From assembly GCA_034440575.1 (NCBI GenBank), contig JAOTOL010001471.1, positions 744,001 through 808,000 on the forward strand: a stretch of 64,000 nt of DNA, in the 5' to 3' direction. The notes below the pieces were generated by a model, which saw only the letters and a program-made list of their open reading frames with translations, was not told the DNA's origin and searched no databases. This DNA is from Imbricaverruca yamaguchii. Taxonomy: Eukaryota; Arthropoda; Thecostraca; Neoverrucidae. Positions 55,901-64,000 of this stretch are shown piece after piece. Position 1 is the stretch's first letter. Every line of letters begins with the position of its first letter. Made by a program: the position numbers and the translations under genes.

Positions 55901-58852
55901 GGGACATGGGTGAGGATACTTTTGTCTTAGTTAGACAGGAACATATGAGCATGGGAAGACCAGGGTACCTTTCAATTACCTTTCGAGGAGCTGAACTTCA
56001 AATTTTGGCCACAAAAAGAACAAGTTTTTGGTCCCAGAACCAAATTGGTCGAAATCTTAGTTTCCTATGTTAATAGGGATGGGAGCCAGGACAGAGGACA
56101 GGCGACTATTATGGCTAACCTTCTGGCTGAAAAGTCATTCATGCTCCCATGGGATTGAACCACACCTGGAAAATGAACATGGTAACATAATTGCTACAAG
56201 AACATCAAAGGTGTGGAATAATGCGCGATATCCTCCTACGAAGTCCAAGACCAGAAGGACGTAGAAATGCAACATATGTATAAGGCGCAGATACGCACTT
56301 GGTTATTGGGGAAGTATTTTCTCCATATTGCATAGATCTACAATAGTGCAAAAATAGGGGGAAATTGACTCTTTTCGTTGAGCATAACCACAATAAATGG
56401 CAAGGAAAGAATTGTTGACAACAGCACTCTGGAACCCGAAACACTCCCAAAAGAGGCTCATCAGGCAAACAGGCAAAAAGTTCATCTTAGACAAGCTTTT
56501 CCTGTGGCCTGCTTGACGTATCTTGGCTGCAAGTGGTGCAATCAAGACCAATGGACTGTGCCATGGGATCAAGCCCCCACCCTCACCCCAGCCACATGAA
56601 CCTCTTCGTTACCCAAGGTCGGTACACAACACCCTTGAAGACGTTGTATTTCAACATAGATCGTGTCGAAGCATACACAAAGTTTGGCGCTCCAGGGGGC
56701 CTCCTGGTCAATAATGAGGTCATAGGGCCGACAGCAGGGCATCCAAATCGATGGGGAGTTCCCACGGGCAGCCGCCGAGGGTTACAGACGGGGCCAACGC
56801 GGAGGCCCTTATGCAGACAGTGGCCGCCCCCTCCCCCGAGTCGTTGGGAGAGCCTCCGGGAAGGGACTCCTAAGTGAATGAAGAATATCCTGAATCGACA
56901 GGGACGGTCACTGACCTGACGGAGAGGGCCCTTGACGGCCGGAGAGGATCCCGAGCCGATATGAAGGGTCCCTGGTACCAGGGGCGCACGCAAGATTGTC
57001 GTAAGGACACACGATTATAAATGTCCCTTGATAGATTGGGCCCTCTGAAGGAGGGACCGGACAGACAGTTATCAGCACCTTCTCAAATATGCTGGTCCGC
57101 CACCATGCATATCGAGGAATACCACACTCATCAAGCACCCTGCACGTGCAATCAATCACGTGCTCATTATATTATATTTTTCTGATTAAGCACCAATCAA
57201 TTTGCATGCCTATTTTATTTCAAGTACTGCATTGAATGCATGCATTCATGCTCAAGGAAAGAAGAAAGAGAACAAATGCCAAGCATGTGGCAAAGGTGAA
57301 GAGCCTCATAGCGTATTCGGGAATAGATGGACGAAAATTAAGCTGTCCACATTCTCATGGTTTTGCCAGCCACCCTGAGAAATGTGGTTATTTTGTAAGT
57401 GCGATAATGCCCAATCTCGATGTGGGTTTTCACTCTGTGTCTAACCTGTCTTTTTCATCCTGTTCTATCGCTGAATGACTTTGTATTTGATCTGCACATA
57501 TAATGAAAAGGTAATTTCAAAACACTACGTGCATACGAACCTTTGTGTGCGAACATTGTATAATACAAACCTAGGCCTACGAACTTCCGTTCTGGTATCG
57601 TCTTACACACTGTCATGTCCAGCTATGCAACGAACTGAGGCGTCATTTTGGATGCGATGTAAACATTGCTACCTTAATTTGTGCACCATACGATGACTCG
57701 ACTTCCGTTGATGATTGGGCGCTGTTTCACTGTCTCCAAAAGATGCGCTTCCCAATAGCATATTCACGTGGTCAGTTGATAAATCTCTTGAGACAAACTC
57801 TGTCTCTAGGGTTGCTTCACAACGCAGGCTATAAACCATAGTATGTGTGCAATATAGTCCTGTCGGAATCGACGGACTCTCAGACACCAATTGATGTCCA
57901 ACCACCTGAAGACTGTCGGAGAGGCAACCGGCTGAAATGCTGTGTCCAATCTTATACGGTTGACGAGCACGTTTGCGTCCGAGGATATTACTAACATCGC
58001 AAGTTGATTGGCTCGTCCATTAGTAATGTTTCATAAGCATTTACTACGAGACGCTAGGTGGTGACGTCTCTGATGGAATGAGACTGAAAATGGGCGTCAC
58101 AGGCCAAGGTGTGGTTGATGGGGGTGGAGGTGGGCTAGACTATCAACCCTGCTCTTTCGTTGTTCCGGCCGGAAGGTGCTCGGCTGCGGCGGGAAGAGTG
58201 ACGTGGCCAGATACCACATCACATTTCAGCTGTGAATTAATTTCTGCGCGGAACTTAGTATTACTGCGTGTTCCCACCTGGCCATTTATTATCTTTGAGA
58301 GTTACGGATGTGTACTGGCCCATTAATCCCGGATTTTTTTTTCTGGCTTAGTTCCGTAACCGGAAATTCCGCGAGTGGTCCGCCGGACGCGACATCTACC
58401 GGCAGTAAGGTAGATCGTAGTAGTAGTTCGATGCCACTAAAGGTGACGGGAACAGCCCGCTGAGTTGCGCGCCGCGCCCTTAGGCGCGGCCTGAGCGGCC
58501 ACCACCTAGCGTCTCGTAGCAATGCTAATAACTATTGGTATATAATTGTAAAAAAATTTACCAAATAAAAAAAAAAATTTTTATTTTTTAAATAGAAAAA
58601 AAAAAAAATTAAAAAAAAAATCTCTCACGTTAATGGGAATTATACTAATGCCATCCTGCGTCAAATGATCTATCCAAGCCGTTGTGCCTCGTTCGTTGTC
58701 CGGTCACTGATGCGTTTTACCGCCTCACTGATAATCGATGTACTGTTTCCAGATTCCATGCAGCCAAGTACAATGTGTTCAAGCGGATGCGGCTTGATCA
58801 GTTGGCGTACAGAGACCTGATGAGAGACGCCACCAATGTCTGCCTGGAATGA
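34822..58852 (+). CDS. FGGY: Gene B: FGGY-family carbohydrate kinase (11 coding exons, 543 aa)
   Basis: Coding exons: 34822-34998, 37817-37934, 39103-39340, 39584-39708, 41249-41425, 42457-42655, 44129-44279, 46788-46862, 48415-48535, 49024-49174 and 58753-58852. All joins keep phase and total 1632 bp, close to the roughly 550 aa of animal FGGY. The N-terminal lobe begins [17 protein letters not shown] (phosphate-binding loop of the sugar kinase/actin fold). [33 protein letters not shown]-like [25 protein letters not shown] (probable catalytic Asp), [27 protein letters not shown] and [10 protein letters not shown] follow in family order. FGGY proteins phosphorylate sugars or polyols with ATP in the cytosol; animal FGGY is associated with D-ribulose. 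The assignment is firm, the exact substrate is inferred. Two large minisatellites in its introns are derived from its own splice sites. Confidence 0.93.
34999..37816. other. FGGY intron 1
   Basis: No recognised element except a retroposon-tail-like block near 35780 (reverse complement GGTCGAGGCGCCCTAAAACC). 36575-36605 has AAGGCCTTAATAAGGCCTTA, a palindromic pair. Confidence 0.5.
37817..37934 (+). CDS. FGGY: FGGY coding exon 2: [12 protein letters not shown] motif
   Basis: Residues 60-98. The acceptor CGGCAG is the phase-compatible choice; the conserved core [14 protein letters not shown] is certain, the first 10-15 residues less so. It ends phase 1 at CACG|GTAAGA. The last 22 bp of this exon and the donor begin a 66-bp tandem array. 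Confidence 0.85.
37913..38770 (+). repeat. 66-bp minisatellite built from the FGGY exon 2 donor (13 units)
   Basis: Units start at 37913, 37979, 38045, 38111 and every 66 bp to 38705. Each unit copies the last 22 exon bases, the donor and the first intron bases. GT is kept at the donor position at 37935, 38001, 38067, 38133, 38199, 38265, 38331 and 38595 (GTAAGA or GTAGGA) and is lost in the other units. Because 66 is a multiple of 3, the exon frame stays open through the whole array to a stop at 38795. The encoded 22-residue unit begins QLTVSPHG and ends TLVSRG. Confidence 0.9.
39103..39340 (+). CDS. FGGY: FGGY coding exon 3: VVWMDHRA and PKLLWLK region
   Basis: Residues 99-177. Acceptor CTGACAG, donor GCCAG|GTAAGC, phases 1 and 2. 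It encodes [35 protein letters not shown] and [18 protein letters not shown], all hallmarks of animal FGGY. A short array of GGTGACGTCAC-like units lies directly after the donor. Confidence 0.92.
39584..39708 (+). CDS. FGGY: FGGY coding exon 4: [11 protein letters not shown] region
   Basis: Residues 178-219. Acceptor CACGCAG, donor ATAG|GTGAGA, phases 2 and 1. It encodes [15 protein letters not shown] and [19 protein letters not shown], colinear with family members. Confidence 0.92.
39930..40020. repeat. Direct and inverted GTTGGTGTTAGGC repeats
   Basis: GTTGGTGTTAGGC occurs at 39933 and 40002, with its inverse CCTAACACCAAC between them, so a hairpin can form. In FGGY intron 4. Confidence 0.7.
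40998..41248 (+). repeat. Degenerate copies of the FGGY exon 5 acceptor
   Basis: The true junction reads GACGTGTGTTCGCTACAG then GAAGGCAGGTGGTGCCA. Copies lie at 41044-41078 (GACGTGTGTCCGTTGCAG then GGAATTGAGTGGTGCCA, with its AG intact) and 40998-41032 (more diverged). A further GGTGGTGCCGGTGTCGG block is at 41113-41135. Confidence 0.65.
41249..41425 (+). CDS. FGGY: FGGY coding exon 5: catalytic IDAHAGG motif
   Basis: Residues 220-278. Acceptor GCTACAG, donor CTCG|GTGAGT, both phase 1. It encodes [38 protein letters not shown] and [17 protein letters not shown]. The Asp of DAHAGG is the expected general base. The acceptor has degenerate copies 150-250 bp upstream. Confidence 0.92.
41771..41802. 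repeat. C-run and CAC microsatellite
   Basis: A poly-C run followed by CCACCACCACCACCAC in FGGY intron 5. Confidence 0.9.
42457..42655 (+). CDS. FGGY: FGGY coding exon 6: ICGTSSC region
   Basis: Residues 279-344. Acceptor CGCTGCAG, donor GACCG|GTACGC, phases 1 and 2. It encodes [36 protein letters not shown] and [16 protein letters not shown], the start of the C-terminal FGGY lobe. Confidence 0.9.
42656..43954. other. FGGY intron 6, no other gene recognised
   Basis: 43226-43906 is open on the minus strand but shows no recognised domain; probably chance. Confidence 0.5.
43955..44128 (+). repeat. Degenerate copies of the FGGY exon 7 acceptor
   Basis: The true junction reads GTCAG then GTGTGTTCAGGCTGAG. 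Related blocks spaced about 40 bp apart lie at 43963-43983, 44014-44030, 44045-44063 and 44089-44102. Three of them keep TCAG before the copied exon bases. Confidence 0.6.
44129..44279 (+). CDS. FGGY: FGGY coding exon 7: HGNRSP motif
   Basis: Residues 345-395. Acceptor CCGTCAG, phase 2 in, phase 0 out. It encodes [20 protein letters not shown] and [12 protein letters not shown], a strongly conserved FGGY segment. The donor inferred from homology (ATG|GTTGGT) is weaker than consensus. Confidence 0.88.
44280..45313. other. FGGY intron 7, proximal part
   Basis: No recognised element before the MITE copy at 45314. Confidence 0.5.
45314..46130 (+). mobile_element. MITE-like element, copy 2
   Basis: Lies in FGGY intron 7. 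Ends are imperfect inverted repeats: the left end has CCGTCTCGAGGGGGTCGTTG and the right end, reverse complemented, has CCATCTCGAGAGGGGTTGAT. No coding capacity; probably a non-autonomous DNA transposon. Confidence 0.7.
46788..46862 (+). CDS. FGGY: FGGY coding exon 8 (25 codons)
   Basis: Residues 396-420. Acceptor TTCGGCAG, donor GCT|GTACGT, both phase 0. It encodes [20 protein letters not shown] and then MQAIA, matching the YLATVQAIA segment of the family. Too short to stand out as an ORF, but supported by homology and phase. Confidence 0.88.
46890..47240. repeat. Diverged short repeats after FGGY exon 8
   Basis: Blocks like CACTGGACTTTACCATCCCA, CACACTG(G/T)G and CTCCAC(G/C)AC recur at intervals of 30-40 bp, with a poly-C run at 46956-46968. 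Confidence 0.45.
47050..47097 (+). mobile_element. Retroposon tail, same family as 34722-34781
   Basis: CTATATGATCAATGACGTCG then ATGCGGCCTAAAGCCCAAAC matches the tail at 34740-34781. No clear target duplication seen. It lies in FGGY intron 8. Confidence 0.55.
47487..48414 (+). repeat. 46-bp minisatellite built from the FGGY exon 9 acceptor (about 20 units)
   Basis: Units of 44-48 bp share TTGGCCCTACAG then TACGGCTGTGGACCGT then GTGTGACTAGTG. The last CTACAG (48409-48414) is the true acceptor, followed by the true exon start TACGGCTCGCGG. Nearly all units keep the AG and the TAC GGC codons. The exon frame in a decoy unit hits TAG (GACTAG), or TGA, within about ten codons. Confidence 0.9.
48415..48535 (+). 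CDS. FGGY: FGGY coding exon 9: [10 protein letters not shown] motif
   Basis: Residues 421-460. Acceptor CCTACAG, donor CTTG|GTATGT, phases 0 and 1. It encodes [20 protein letters not shown] and [20 protein letters not shown], with the C-terminal ATP-binding GG motif. It is preceded by about 19 decoy copies of its own acceptor and first codons. Confidence 0.92.
49024..49174 (+). CDS. FGGY: FGGY coding exon 10
   Basis: Residues 461-510. Acceptor TTGGCCAG, donor GCCAG|GTGAGA, phases 1 and 2. It encodes [20 protein letters not shown] and [17 protein letters not shown], colinear with the family (VLSQEVESVLVGAAVLGA). A 9.6-kb repeat-rich intron follows. Confidence 0.9.
49175..51465. other. FGGY intron 10, proximal part
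   Basis: No gene recognised. 51190-51235 has ATATAGCAATATATTGCGAT palindromic AT sequence. 51241-51300 has CTCCGCCGGGCT and CTCGCTTCGCGAG hairpins, repeated at 54121-54175. Confidence 0.5.
49925..49952 (+). mobile_element. Retroposon tail remnant
   Basis: GGCAGTCGACGCGCCCTAAA then GCACAGACCC resembles the tail at 34760-34781. It lies in FGGY intron 10. Confidence 0.4.
51388..52230 (+). repeat. Repeated unit flanking the CAGT array
   Basis: GGTATATCTACGGCCCCGCG then TGCATTTCCC occurs at 51403-51432 and 52198-52227, delimiting a unit of about 795 bp that includes the CAGT block. Confidence 0.65.
51466..52010 (+). repeat. CAGT-type tetranucleotide array, block 1
   Basis: Imperfect (CAGT)n with CCGT, CAAT and CTGT variants. 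It is open in several frames ([12 protein letters not shown]), which is a repeat artefact. Confidence 0.9.
52230..52970 (+). repeat. CAGT-type tetranucleotide array, block 2
   Basis: The same repeat resumes after a 200-bp unit that is itself related to 53070-53240 and 54790-54970. A shorter block is at 54590-54670. Confidence 0.9.
53070..54110 (+). repeat. Duplicated block of about 1 kb, copy 1
   Basis: Homologous in the same orientation to 54795-55830 with an offset of about 1730 bp. Shared blocks include GGAACCGAGGTCACCTGGTG, GATTGCGGCCAAAGT, GTTTGCACGGTAGGTGCCAT and GACTTTCACGCGCCCCAC-like. Short ORFs on both strands look non-coding. Confidence 0.8.
54121..54176 (+). repeat. Paired hairpin motif, copy 2 of 51241-51296
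   Basis: CGCCTGGCCTCCGCCAGGC and CTCGCTTCGCGAG can each form a stem-loop, 20 bp apart; the same pair is at 51241-51296. Confidence 0.65.
54720..54800 (-). other. tRNA-like sequence at the head of the duplicated block
   Basis: On the minus strand a perfect T-arm (CCAGG, TTCGATC, CCTGG) follows TGGCGCATTACATGG, which is A-box-like. No full cloverleaf is evident, so a tRNA-derived SINE head is more likely than a functional tRNA. Relatives at 52010 and 53070 keep only part of it. Confidence 0.5.
54795..55830 (+). repeat. Duplicated block of about 1 kb, copy 2
   Basis: Pairs with 53070-54110. The first 180 bp also match 52010-52195, so the 5' part exists in three copies. Confidence 0.8.
55850..56530. 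other. No gene recognised
   Basis: FGGY intron 10. No recognised repeat or domain. Confidence 0.4.
56540..57090 (-). repeat. Old diverged array, period about 30 bp, related to 3330-4735
   Basis: Blocks of GGGTCCC(T/C), GATCGG and GGCCCT(T/C) recur about every 30 bp, in the opposite orientation to 3330-4735. Confidence 0.45.
58540..58622. repeat. A/T homopolymer patchwork
   Basis: Alternating A and T runs 130 bp before the last FGGY exon, like 25985-26177. Confidence 0.8.
58753..58852 (+). CDS. FGGY: FGGY coding exon 11 (last, with stop)
   Basis: Residues 511-543 and TGA. Acceptor TTTCCAG, phase 2. It encodes [20 protein letters not shown] and ends NVCLE, matching the YYDKKYQVFLKLVEHQKEY tail of animal FGGY. 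No canonical AATAAA is visible in the 100 bp after the stop. Confidence 0.85.
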
Positions 58853-58949
58853 ACTGAATGCTGCTGGAAGGGTCCAATGAACGGCCTAGGTATAGGGATT
58901 GCAATATTTGTGGTACTTTGGAAATTATATTTAAAAGAGATACAATGTG

Positions 58950-58975
58950 ACTTGTAGTGGCGTACCTAGGATTTG
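58950..58975 (+). other. Possible hAT-type transposon terminus
   Basis: GTAGTGGCGTACCTAGGATT resembles the CAGTGGCGTA(G/C)C(T/C)AGG ends of animal hAT elements. The other end was not found. Confidence 0.35.
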
Positions 58976-59589
58976 TATTAGGGGAGGAAAGCGGATTTGG
59001 AGGGGCCCATCTAGCCTCATTTTCGTTCTTTAAAAAAATCCGAAGATTTCGACCTATTTTTTTCAAAGGGGTTCCTTTTTCAATCGCATTAGTGGCCAGC
59101 TATAATTGTCCACTCGACGGGGCCAAATCTACCACTATTGTTTCTGAATCACGGGATTTAAACCCTAATTCCCCACTCTGTTCGAAGGTTTTCTTTTTGT
59201 ATCCCTCGATAAGCCACCTCACACTGCTAAAATTACACCTGTGCAAATTACTTAAATATGTAAAACTTCTCAATTTCAGACATTCCAGTTCGTAACAACC
59301 GGTCGTCACCGCATCGTTCGTGCCTGTGTACACCCATCCGCCTTGCGCATTCGCGACACTTCGTGCGATTCTTTGGTTTCTGTTAGACTTACGTTTTGCT
59401 AATTCCTGCTACATGATTGTCTTGCGCCATATTTGACTTTATGGAATGCATCCAATGAGGGTTTGCTGTGAAAATTCGATCTATCCAATTCGATTATTGC
59501 TTCTCTATTCCAGCATTTTCTTGTGCTTAAGAAATACGAATATCCACCAAGCTTTGAGGTACCTCATCTATTTGGTTAAATATGCTCCC

Positions 59590-60840
59590 AGATTGGCTAC
59601 CGAACCGAGGCCCTAGCTAGGCGTTCCTTTTTGGACCCGTCGCGTTTTCCTTAATCTACGGATGTGTTTTAGGGCTTCAATTACCCATTTTTGTTTAGGG
59701 TTCGGCACCTTTCTGAGACCCTGGCTCTCTAGGATTTCGTTGCTTGTTCATGCACCGGCGGTTTGCCTTAGGTACCGCTACGTTGAGTCCCCGATGTGTT
59801 TATTCAGTACCTGGTCTTTTTGTTCTGTTTATGACTATGTCGCTTTTTTCCGGCCCCAGCCTGTTTTTTGAGGCCCTCATGCGGTCTCAAGTCTTCGGTG
59901 TGCTTTTTTCGAGGCCCCGTTGTATTTTTTTAAGGGCTGCAGCGCATGTTTTAAGACCCGCCGCTTTATTCAAAACTCGGTGTGCTTTGGGGCCCCGGTG
60001 CATTTTCGGACACTCGTGCTCTTATGATTCCGCTGTGTTATTTTGGTCTTGATGCAGATTTGTAGGTCCCAGCATGATTTTGGGCACTCCGGTTCGATTT
60101 TTCGAGTTCCGGCGCTACTTTTTGTGGCCCATTTGCGTGGTTATTGGGAGCCCATGTGTTTTCTGAGGTCGACGCGATTTTTGGGGACCTCATCTTGTTT
60201 TTAATCAGAATCTCTACCCGATTTGTCGTGCCTCCGATGCCATATTTTTGTGTCCCGCCATAATTTTTCGAGCCCTGGTACGTTTTTTTTCCGGGGCCAT
60301 ACGTGATTTTCGAAGGTATCTGGTGTTATGTTTGGAGCCCCAGACCAATTTTCCTGTCTCGGACACTTACTTGTAGGAAATATTCCCTATTTTGGAGAGC
60401 CCTGGCTTCATTTTTTCTGGTCCGCATGTTGAATTTTAGGTTCACTCTGCTTATTTGGGGTCCTCGACGTCGATTTTTTAGCCCCGACATGAATTTTTGA
60501 TGGTCTAACCCAAATGTTATGTCAACCGACAGGCATTTTGGGTCTCGGGCGCGGTATATGGGGACCGCGCGAGTTAGCCGGGCGGGTTGTACTTAGCTAG
60601 GCTCCACCGCGATTTTGGCGAGCCCCGGTCCAAATTTTCTTCTTGACGCGATTTATGGGGCGCCGAGCGGCATTCTGGGTAAGCATTGATTTTGGGGACA
60701 AGCTGCGATTTTTGGGCCCCGGTACGACCTTTTGGGCCCCCAGTGTGATTTGCAAGGGCTACGATTTAGGGTTTCGGGTCCCAAAGCCCCGGGCTTTGGG
60801 CCCCGGCGTCGTTTGTTCGGATCCCTAGCGTGAGTCTTAG
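59590..60840 (+). repeat. Old diverged array, period about 30 bp (GGCCCCGGTGCGATTTTTGG type)
   Basis: Blocks like GGCCCCGGTGCGATTTTTGG recur every 28-32 bp over 1.2 kb. This is the reverse orientation of 7430-9690. Long open frames here are by-products. Confidence 0.7.
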
Positions 60841-62384
60841 CGGCCTTGTCACATTAAGTTGGCGTGCACGTGTGCGGCGACATTTTGTATAAATAAGCAT
60901 CTTCTAAGAAGCTATAGTAACGTCGAACACAGTTTAATCACGACCGGTTTCGTTTGCACCGTATGCACCAGTTTCGGTGACCCTGCTTACTTGCAAACAG
61001 CGGCATGCATTTTTGGAAGATCATCTGCTGTAGTATTTCATGAGTTCATTTTACATTTTGCAGGGAAGGCAATGACATCATTTTCTTGAGCAACAACAAT
61101 TATAATGTTGTACTGCCTTGCATGTCTAATTGCGTTCTGCTATCGGTTCACGAGTTAGCAGTTCCATTTGGCTCACTTTATATGTGACTATTGCGTACTA
61201 TATACTTACATACACAATGGACTCGCGGGACATCTACCTACTCAGGTTAGAATAAAGCTACGGGTGGATGGGCGGGTTGCTGAATGCGGCTTTATATCGT
61301 AATCCACAAGCTCATTGCTAGCGGTGGATTGCACAAATATTAGATGACGGCTGAAAAATGATAGACAAATGACATGAATCTAGGTCACGCTACTTCTACA
61401 TGTGTTTGGCATTGCTGTGCCTGTGAGAATAAGTATGACAATGCGTTACTGATCGGTGATGTCAGATATTTTCACAGCCATCAAAATATCGGCATGAACT
61501 AATTCCAACATTTTAGAATGTAAGGCTGGGGTTTGAATACAGAATGAATTGTACCTGTTTTGTTCAATGTTTCTTTCGACAGACAAAGTTGGAGAGCCAA
61601 TCCGTTGTCTAATTCGTATTTGTTGACTTCGCCAAACTCTTTCCTTGTCTGCTTCGTTATCCGTACTAAGCGGATGTCCGCACGGGTATTCAATCCGTGT
61701 TATGATATACAAGATATAATGTTGAGCTTTGTCAAGACGTGTCCCACACATAGTCCACTATATTACCTATCGAGACGGTCAGCGTGGCGACACCTATCCA
61801 CCCGAAGGGCGCGCCTCCAGAGGCAAGTATGTGGCCATACCGTGGAAAGTAATACGCGGCGGGTGCTCTGCGGCCAGCCTGCCGCCGCGCCGCCGTGTTG
61901 CAAGATGCCACACGACGAATAACGTCAGCTGCGGTCGCCGCTGCACGCGCTGTTTCATTTTCGCCGCATCCGGTGCTAGTCGACGGAGAGCCGAGGAAGC
62001 AGCCGTTTCCGGCGAGGTCACCTGCTCCCGCAAACGGGCAGACATAGCCAGCCGGATGCGCTCGTACTGGGCCAGAGGCGCGTGTCCCGAGCCGATAGGT
62101 ATAGGCACTCAGAAGTGAGGCACTGGAAGGCTAATGTCACAGTGAGGGGGCGTAGCTATCGAGGGTTCTTGGCAGACTACACGGTCGTGGTGGAACTTAC
62201 TTTTATTGGATGAGCTCGACCACTCCAATGTTGGGTTGAGTCCCTCAAATAAGTATGCATTTATCATGGTGTTTTGTGGGCCAGTCGTCCTAATATGTTT
62301 TTAATTGGCCACTTCTAGCATTATAGACCCTTCCAATACTTTCCCTAAGTTTTCCATTGGGCATAGCTACTTCGAGGAGACGAC
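60841..62384. other. No gene recognised; GC-rich open segment at 61760-62118
   Basis: 61760-62118 is open on both strands and CpG-rich. The minus-strand frame (QYERIRLAMSARLREQV) is the most protein-like, but I recognise no family. Confidence 0.35.
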
Positions 62385-63290
62385 ACAGCTGGCGAAATGA
62401 GAAGGCAGACGACACAGCTGCAGTGGGGGGAATACAGACTACTCAACTACCGTGTGGAGAATACAGACGACTCAGCTACCGTGGATAATACAGACGACAC
62501 AGCTACCCGGGGGGAATACAGACACAGCTGGCGAACGGAGAAGGCAGACGATACAGTTGCTGGGAGAAACAGACGACACAGCTACCGTGGGAGAATATAG
62601 ACACGCTGGCGACGGAGAAGGCAGACGACACAGTTCCTGGGGAGGACTACACAGTTGTCGTGGGGAGAAGACAGACGACACAGCTACCGTGGGGAGAATA
62701 CAGACGACACAGCTACCGTGAGGAGAATACAGACGACACAGCTACCGTAAGGAGGATACAGACACAGCTGGCGAACGGAGAAGGCAGACGACACAGTTAC
62801 CATGGGGATAAGACAGATCACACAGTTGTCGTGGGGAGAAGACAGACGACACAGCTACCGTGGGGAGAAGATAGACGACACAGCTGCCATGGGGAGAAGA
62901 CAGACGACACAGCTGGCGAACGGAGAAGACAGACGACACAGCTGCAGTGGGGGGAATACAGACTACTCAACTACCGTGTGGATAATACAGACGACTCAGC
63001 TACCGTGGATAATACAGACGACACAGCTACCGGGGGGGGGATACAGACACAGCTGGCGAACGGAGAAGGCAGACGATACAGTTGCCATGGGGAGAAGACA
63101 GACCACACAGTTGTGGGGAGAATACAGACGACACAGCTACCGTGAGGAGAATACAGACGACACAGCTACCGTGAGGAGAATACAGACGACACAGCTACCG
63201 TGAGGAGAATACAGACACACCTGCCGTGGGGAGACGACAGTCGACACAGATGTCGTGGGGAGACGACACAGCTGCCGCAGTCAGACGGTA
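62385..63290 (+). repeat. 29-bp minisatellite with higher-order structure
   Basis: The basic unit is 29 bp (CAGACGACACAGCTACCGTG plus AGGAGAATA). A long block at 62400-62570 recurs nearly unchanged at 62925-63095 (offset 524 bp). Confidence 0.88.
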
Positions 63291-63529
63291 GATGTGTGGA
63301 GACTACAGCAGTATGTTATGCATAAGTATATCCTATGCTAAAATATGTATATGTTGTCTTCCGAAGCTGCCTTGGAGAGATAACATATAGCACAGCTGGT
63401 GTGAAGAGACAACAATGGTGCTGTGATGAGGCGACAGGTAACGCAGCTGTGGTGAGGGGACAACAGTGGTGTTGAGGCAATACAACAGGTAACACAGCTG
63501 CTGTGAGGACATGATCACACGGTTCGCAG

Positions 63530-64000
63530 AGGCCAACTTAGGAGGCTGCATTCAACCTTTGACGCGCAACGCGGCTCGCGTTGAGTTCATTACGAACCGG
63601 GCCGGCAGACAGCTGATCGTTGCCGCAGCGACAGCGACAGCCACAGAAACCATGCACAACTGAAAGTGGCATGTTCGGCTCAGCCTGAGAACGGAAATTC
63701 GAGTCGGGATGGTGCCGGCGGCTCGTCACACGGCCGATGCCCCGCAGCGCCTGTGTCGGCCCATGACTGCGCTAAATGCCGCCGTCGGCGCTTGAATGGG
63801 ACACCAGGCGCACTTTTCCCGCTGCAGGGGAAGTGCCGCGCTCCGGCTTGTATATTGTGGGATGGTTCCTGCCGTAGTGTCGGCCGGTGTGCGAAACAGC
63901 CGTCGGATGTCGCATTAATCTGTGTCATTTGTAGATCAGTGTGTGGTCCAGGTGGCTGGCCGCGGCCTCACCGTGCGTTAACCACCTGCGTGTTGTAAGC
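63530..64000. other. GC-rich region, no gene recognised
   Basis: Open on both strands from 63666 to the window end. Cys-rich plus-strand frame (DCAKCRRRRLNG, CVICRSVCG) but no known domain; it could be an exon of a gene running off the window. Confidence 0.3.

Noticed and set aside
62660..63203. Long ORFs in the 29-bp array
   Set aside because: Repeat-derived frames without any domain; several frames are open at once.

Overview
This is eukaryotic DNA, almost certainly from a metazoan and probably an arthropod. The evidence is large multi-intron genes, tRNA-derived SINEs, L2/CR1-like LINEs, a Ty3-type LTR retrotransposon and scattered TTAGG-like motifs (the arthropod telomere unit). A crustacean is possible but cannot be shown from the sequence. 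There are no bacterial operons, no rRNA and no CRISPR array.

Two protein-coding genes can be reconstructed with consistent splice phases. Gene A (minus strand, coding span 12121-21401, four coding exons, about 603 aa) encodes a C3HC4 RING finger, a B-box-like zinc module with helical region, a low-complexity linker, and a C-terminal cyclophilin-like domain whose catalytic arginine appears lost. Gene B (plus strand, coding span 34822-58852, eleven coding exons, 543 aa) is an FGGY-type carbohydrate kinase. It resembles animal FGGY (ribulose kinase-like) along its whole length, and every exon joins in phase.

Layout: 1-2,000 holds inverted repeats; 2,250-3,200 SINEs; 3,330-4,735 an old tandem array with a period of about 30 bp; 7,430-9,690 a related array interrupted by a MITE-like element; 10,040-10,520 a 24-bp minisatellite; 12,121-21,401 gene A; 22,100-23,750 a long inverted repeat; 26,450-28,370 LINE remnants; 28,773-33,919 a decayed Ty3-type retrotransposon with short LTRs and a nested LINE fragment; 34,722-58,852 gene B. 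The last intron of gene B holds a 1.5-kb CAGT-type array and a duplicated block of about 1 kb. From 58,853 to 64,000 there are further tandem arrays and no recognised gene.

The most unusual signal is that at least seven exon-intron junctions of the two genes are copied locally, and tandem arrays have grown from the splice sites themselves. In gene B the donor of coding exon 2 is iterated 13 times in a 66-bp unit that stays in frame (22 codons, several GT donor-like sites). The acceptor of coding exon 9 is iterated about 20 times in a 46-bp unit in which each decoy acceptor leads to an in-frame stop. Weaker versions lie at gene B exons 5 and 7 and at gene A exons 1, 2 and 4. This looks like a recurrent process of splice-junction duplication, with possible effects on isoforms and intron growth.
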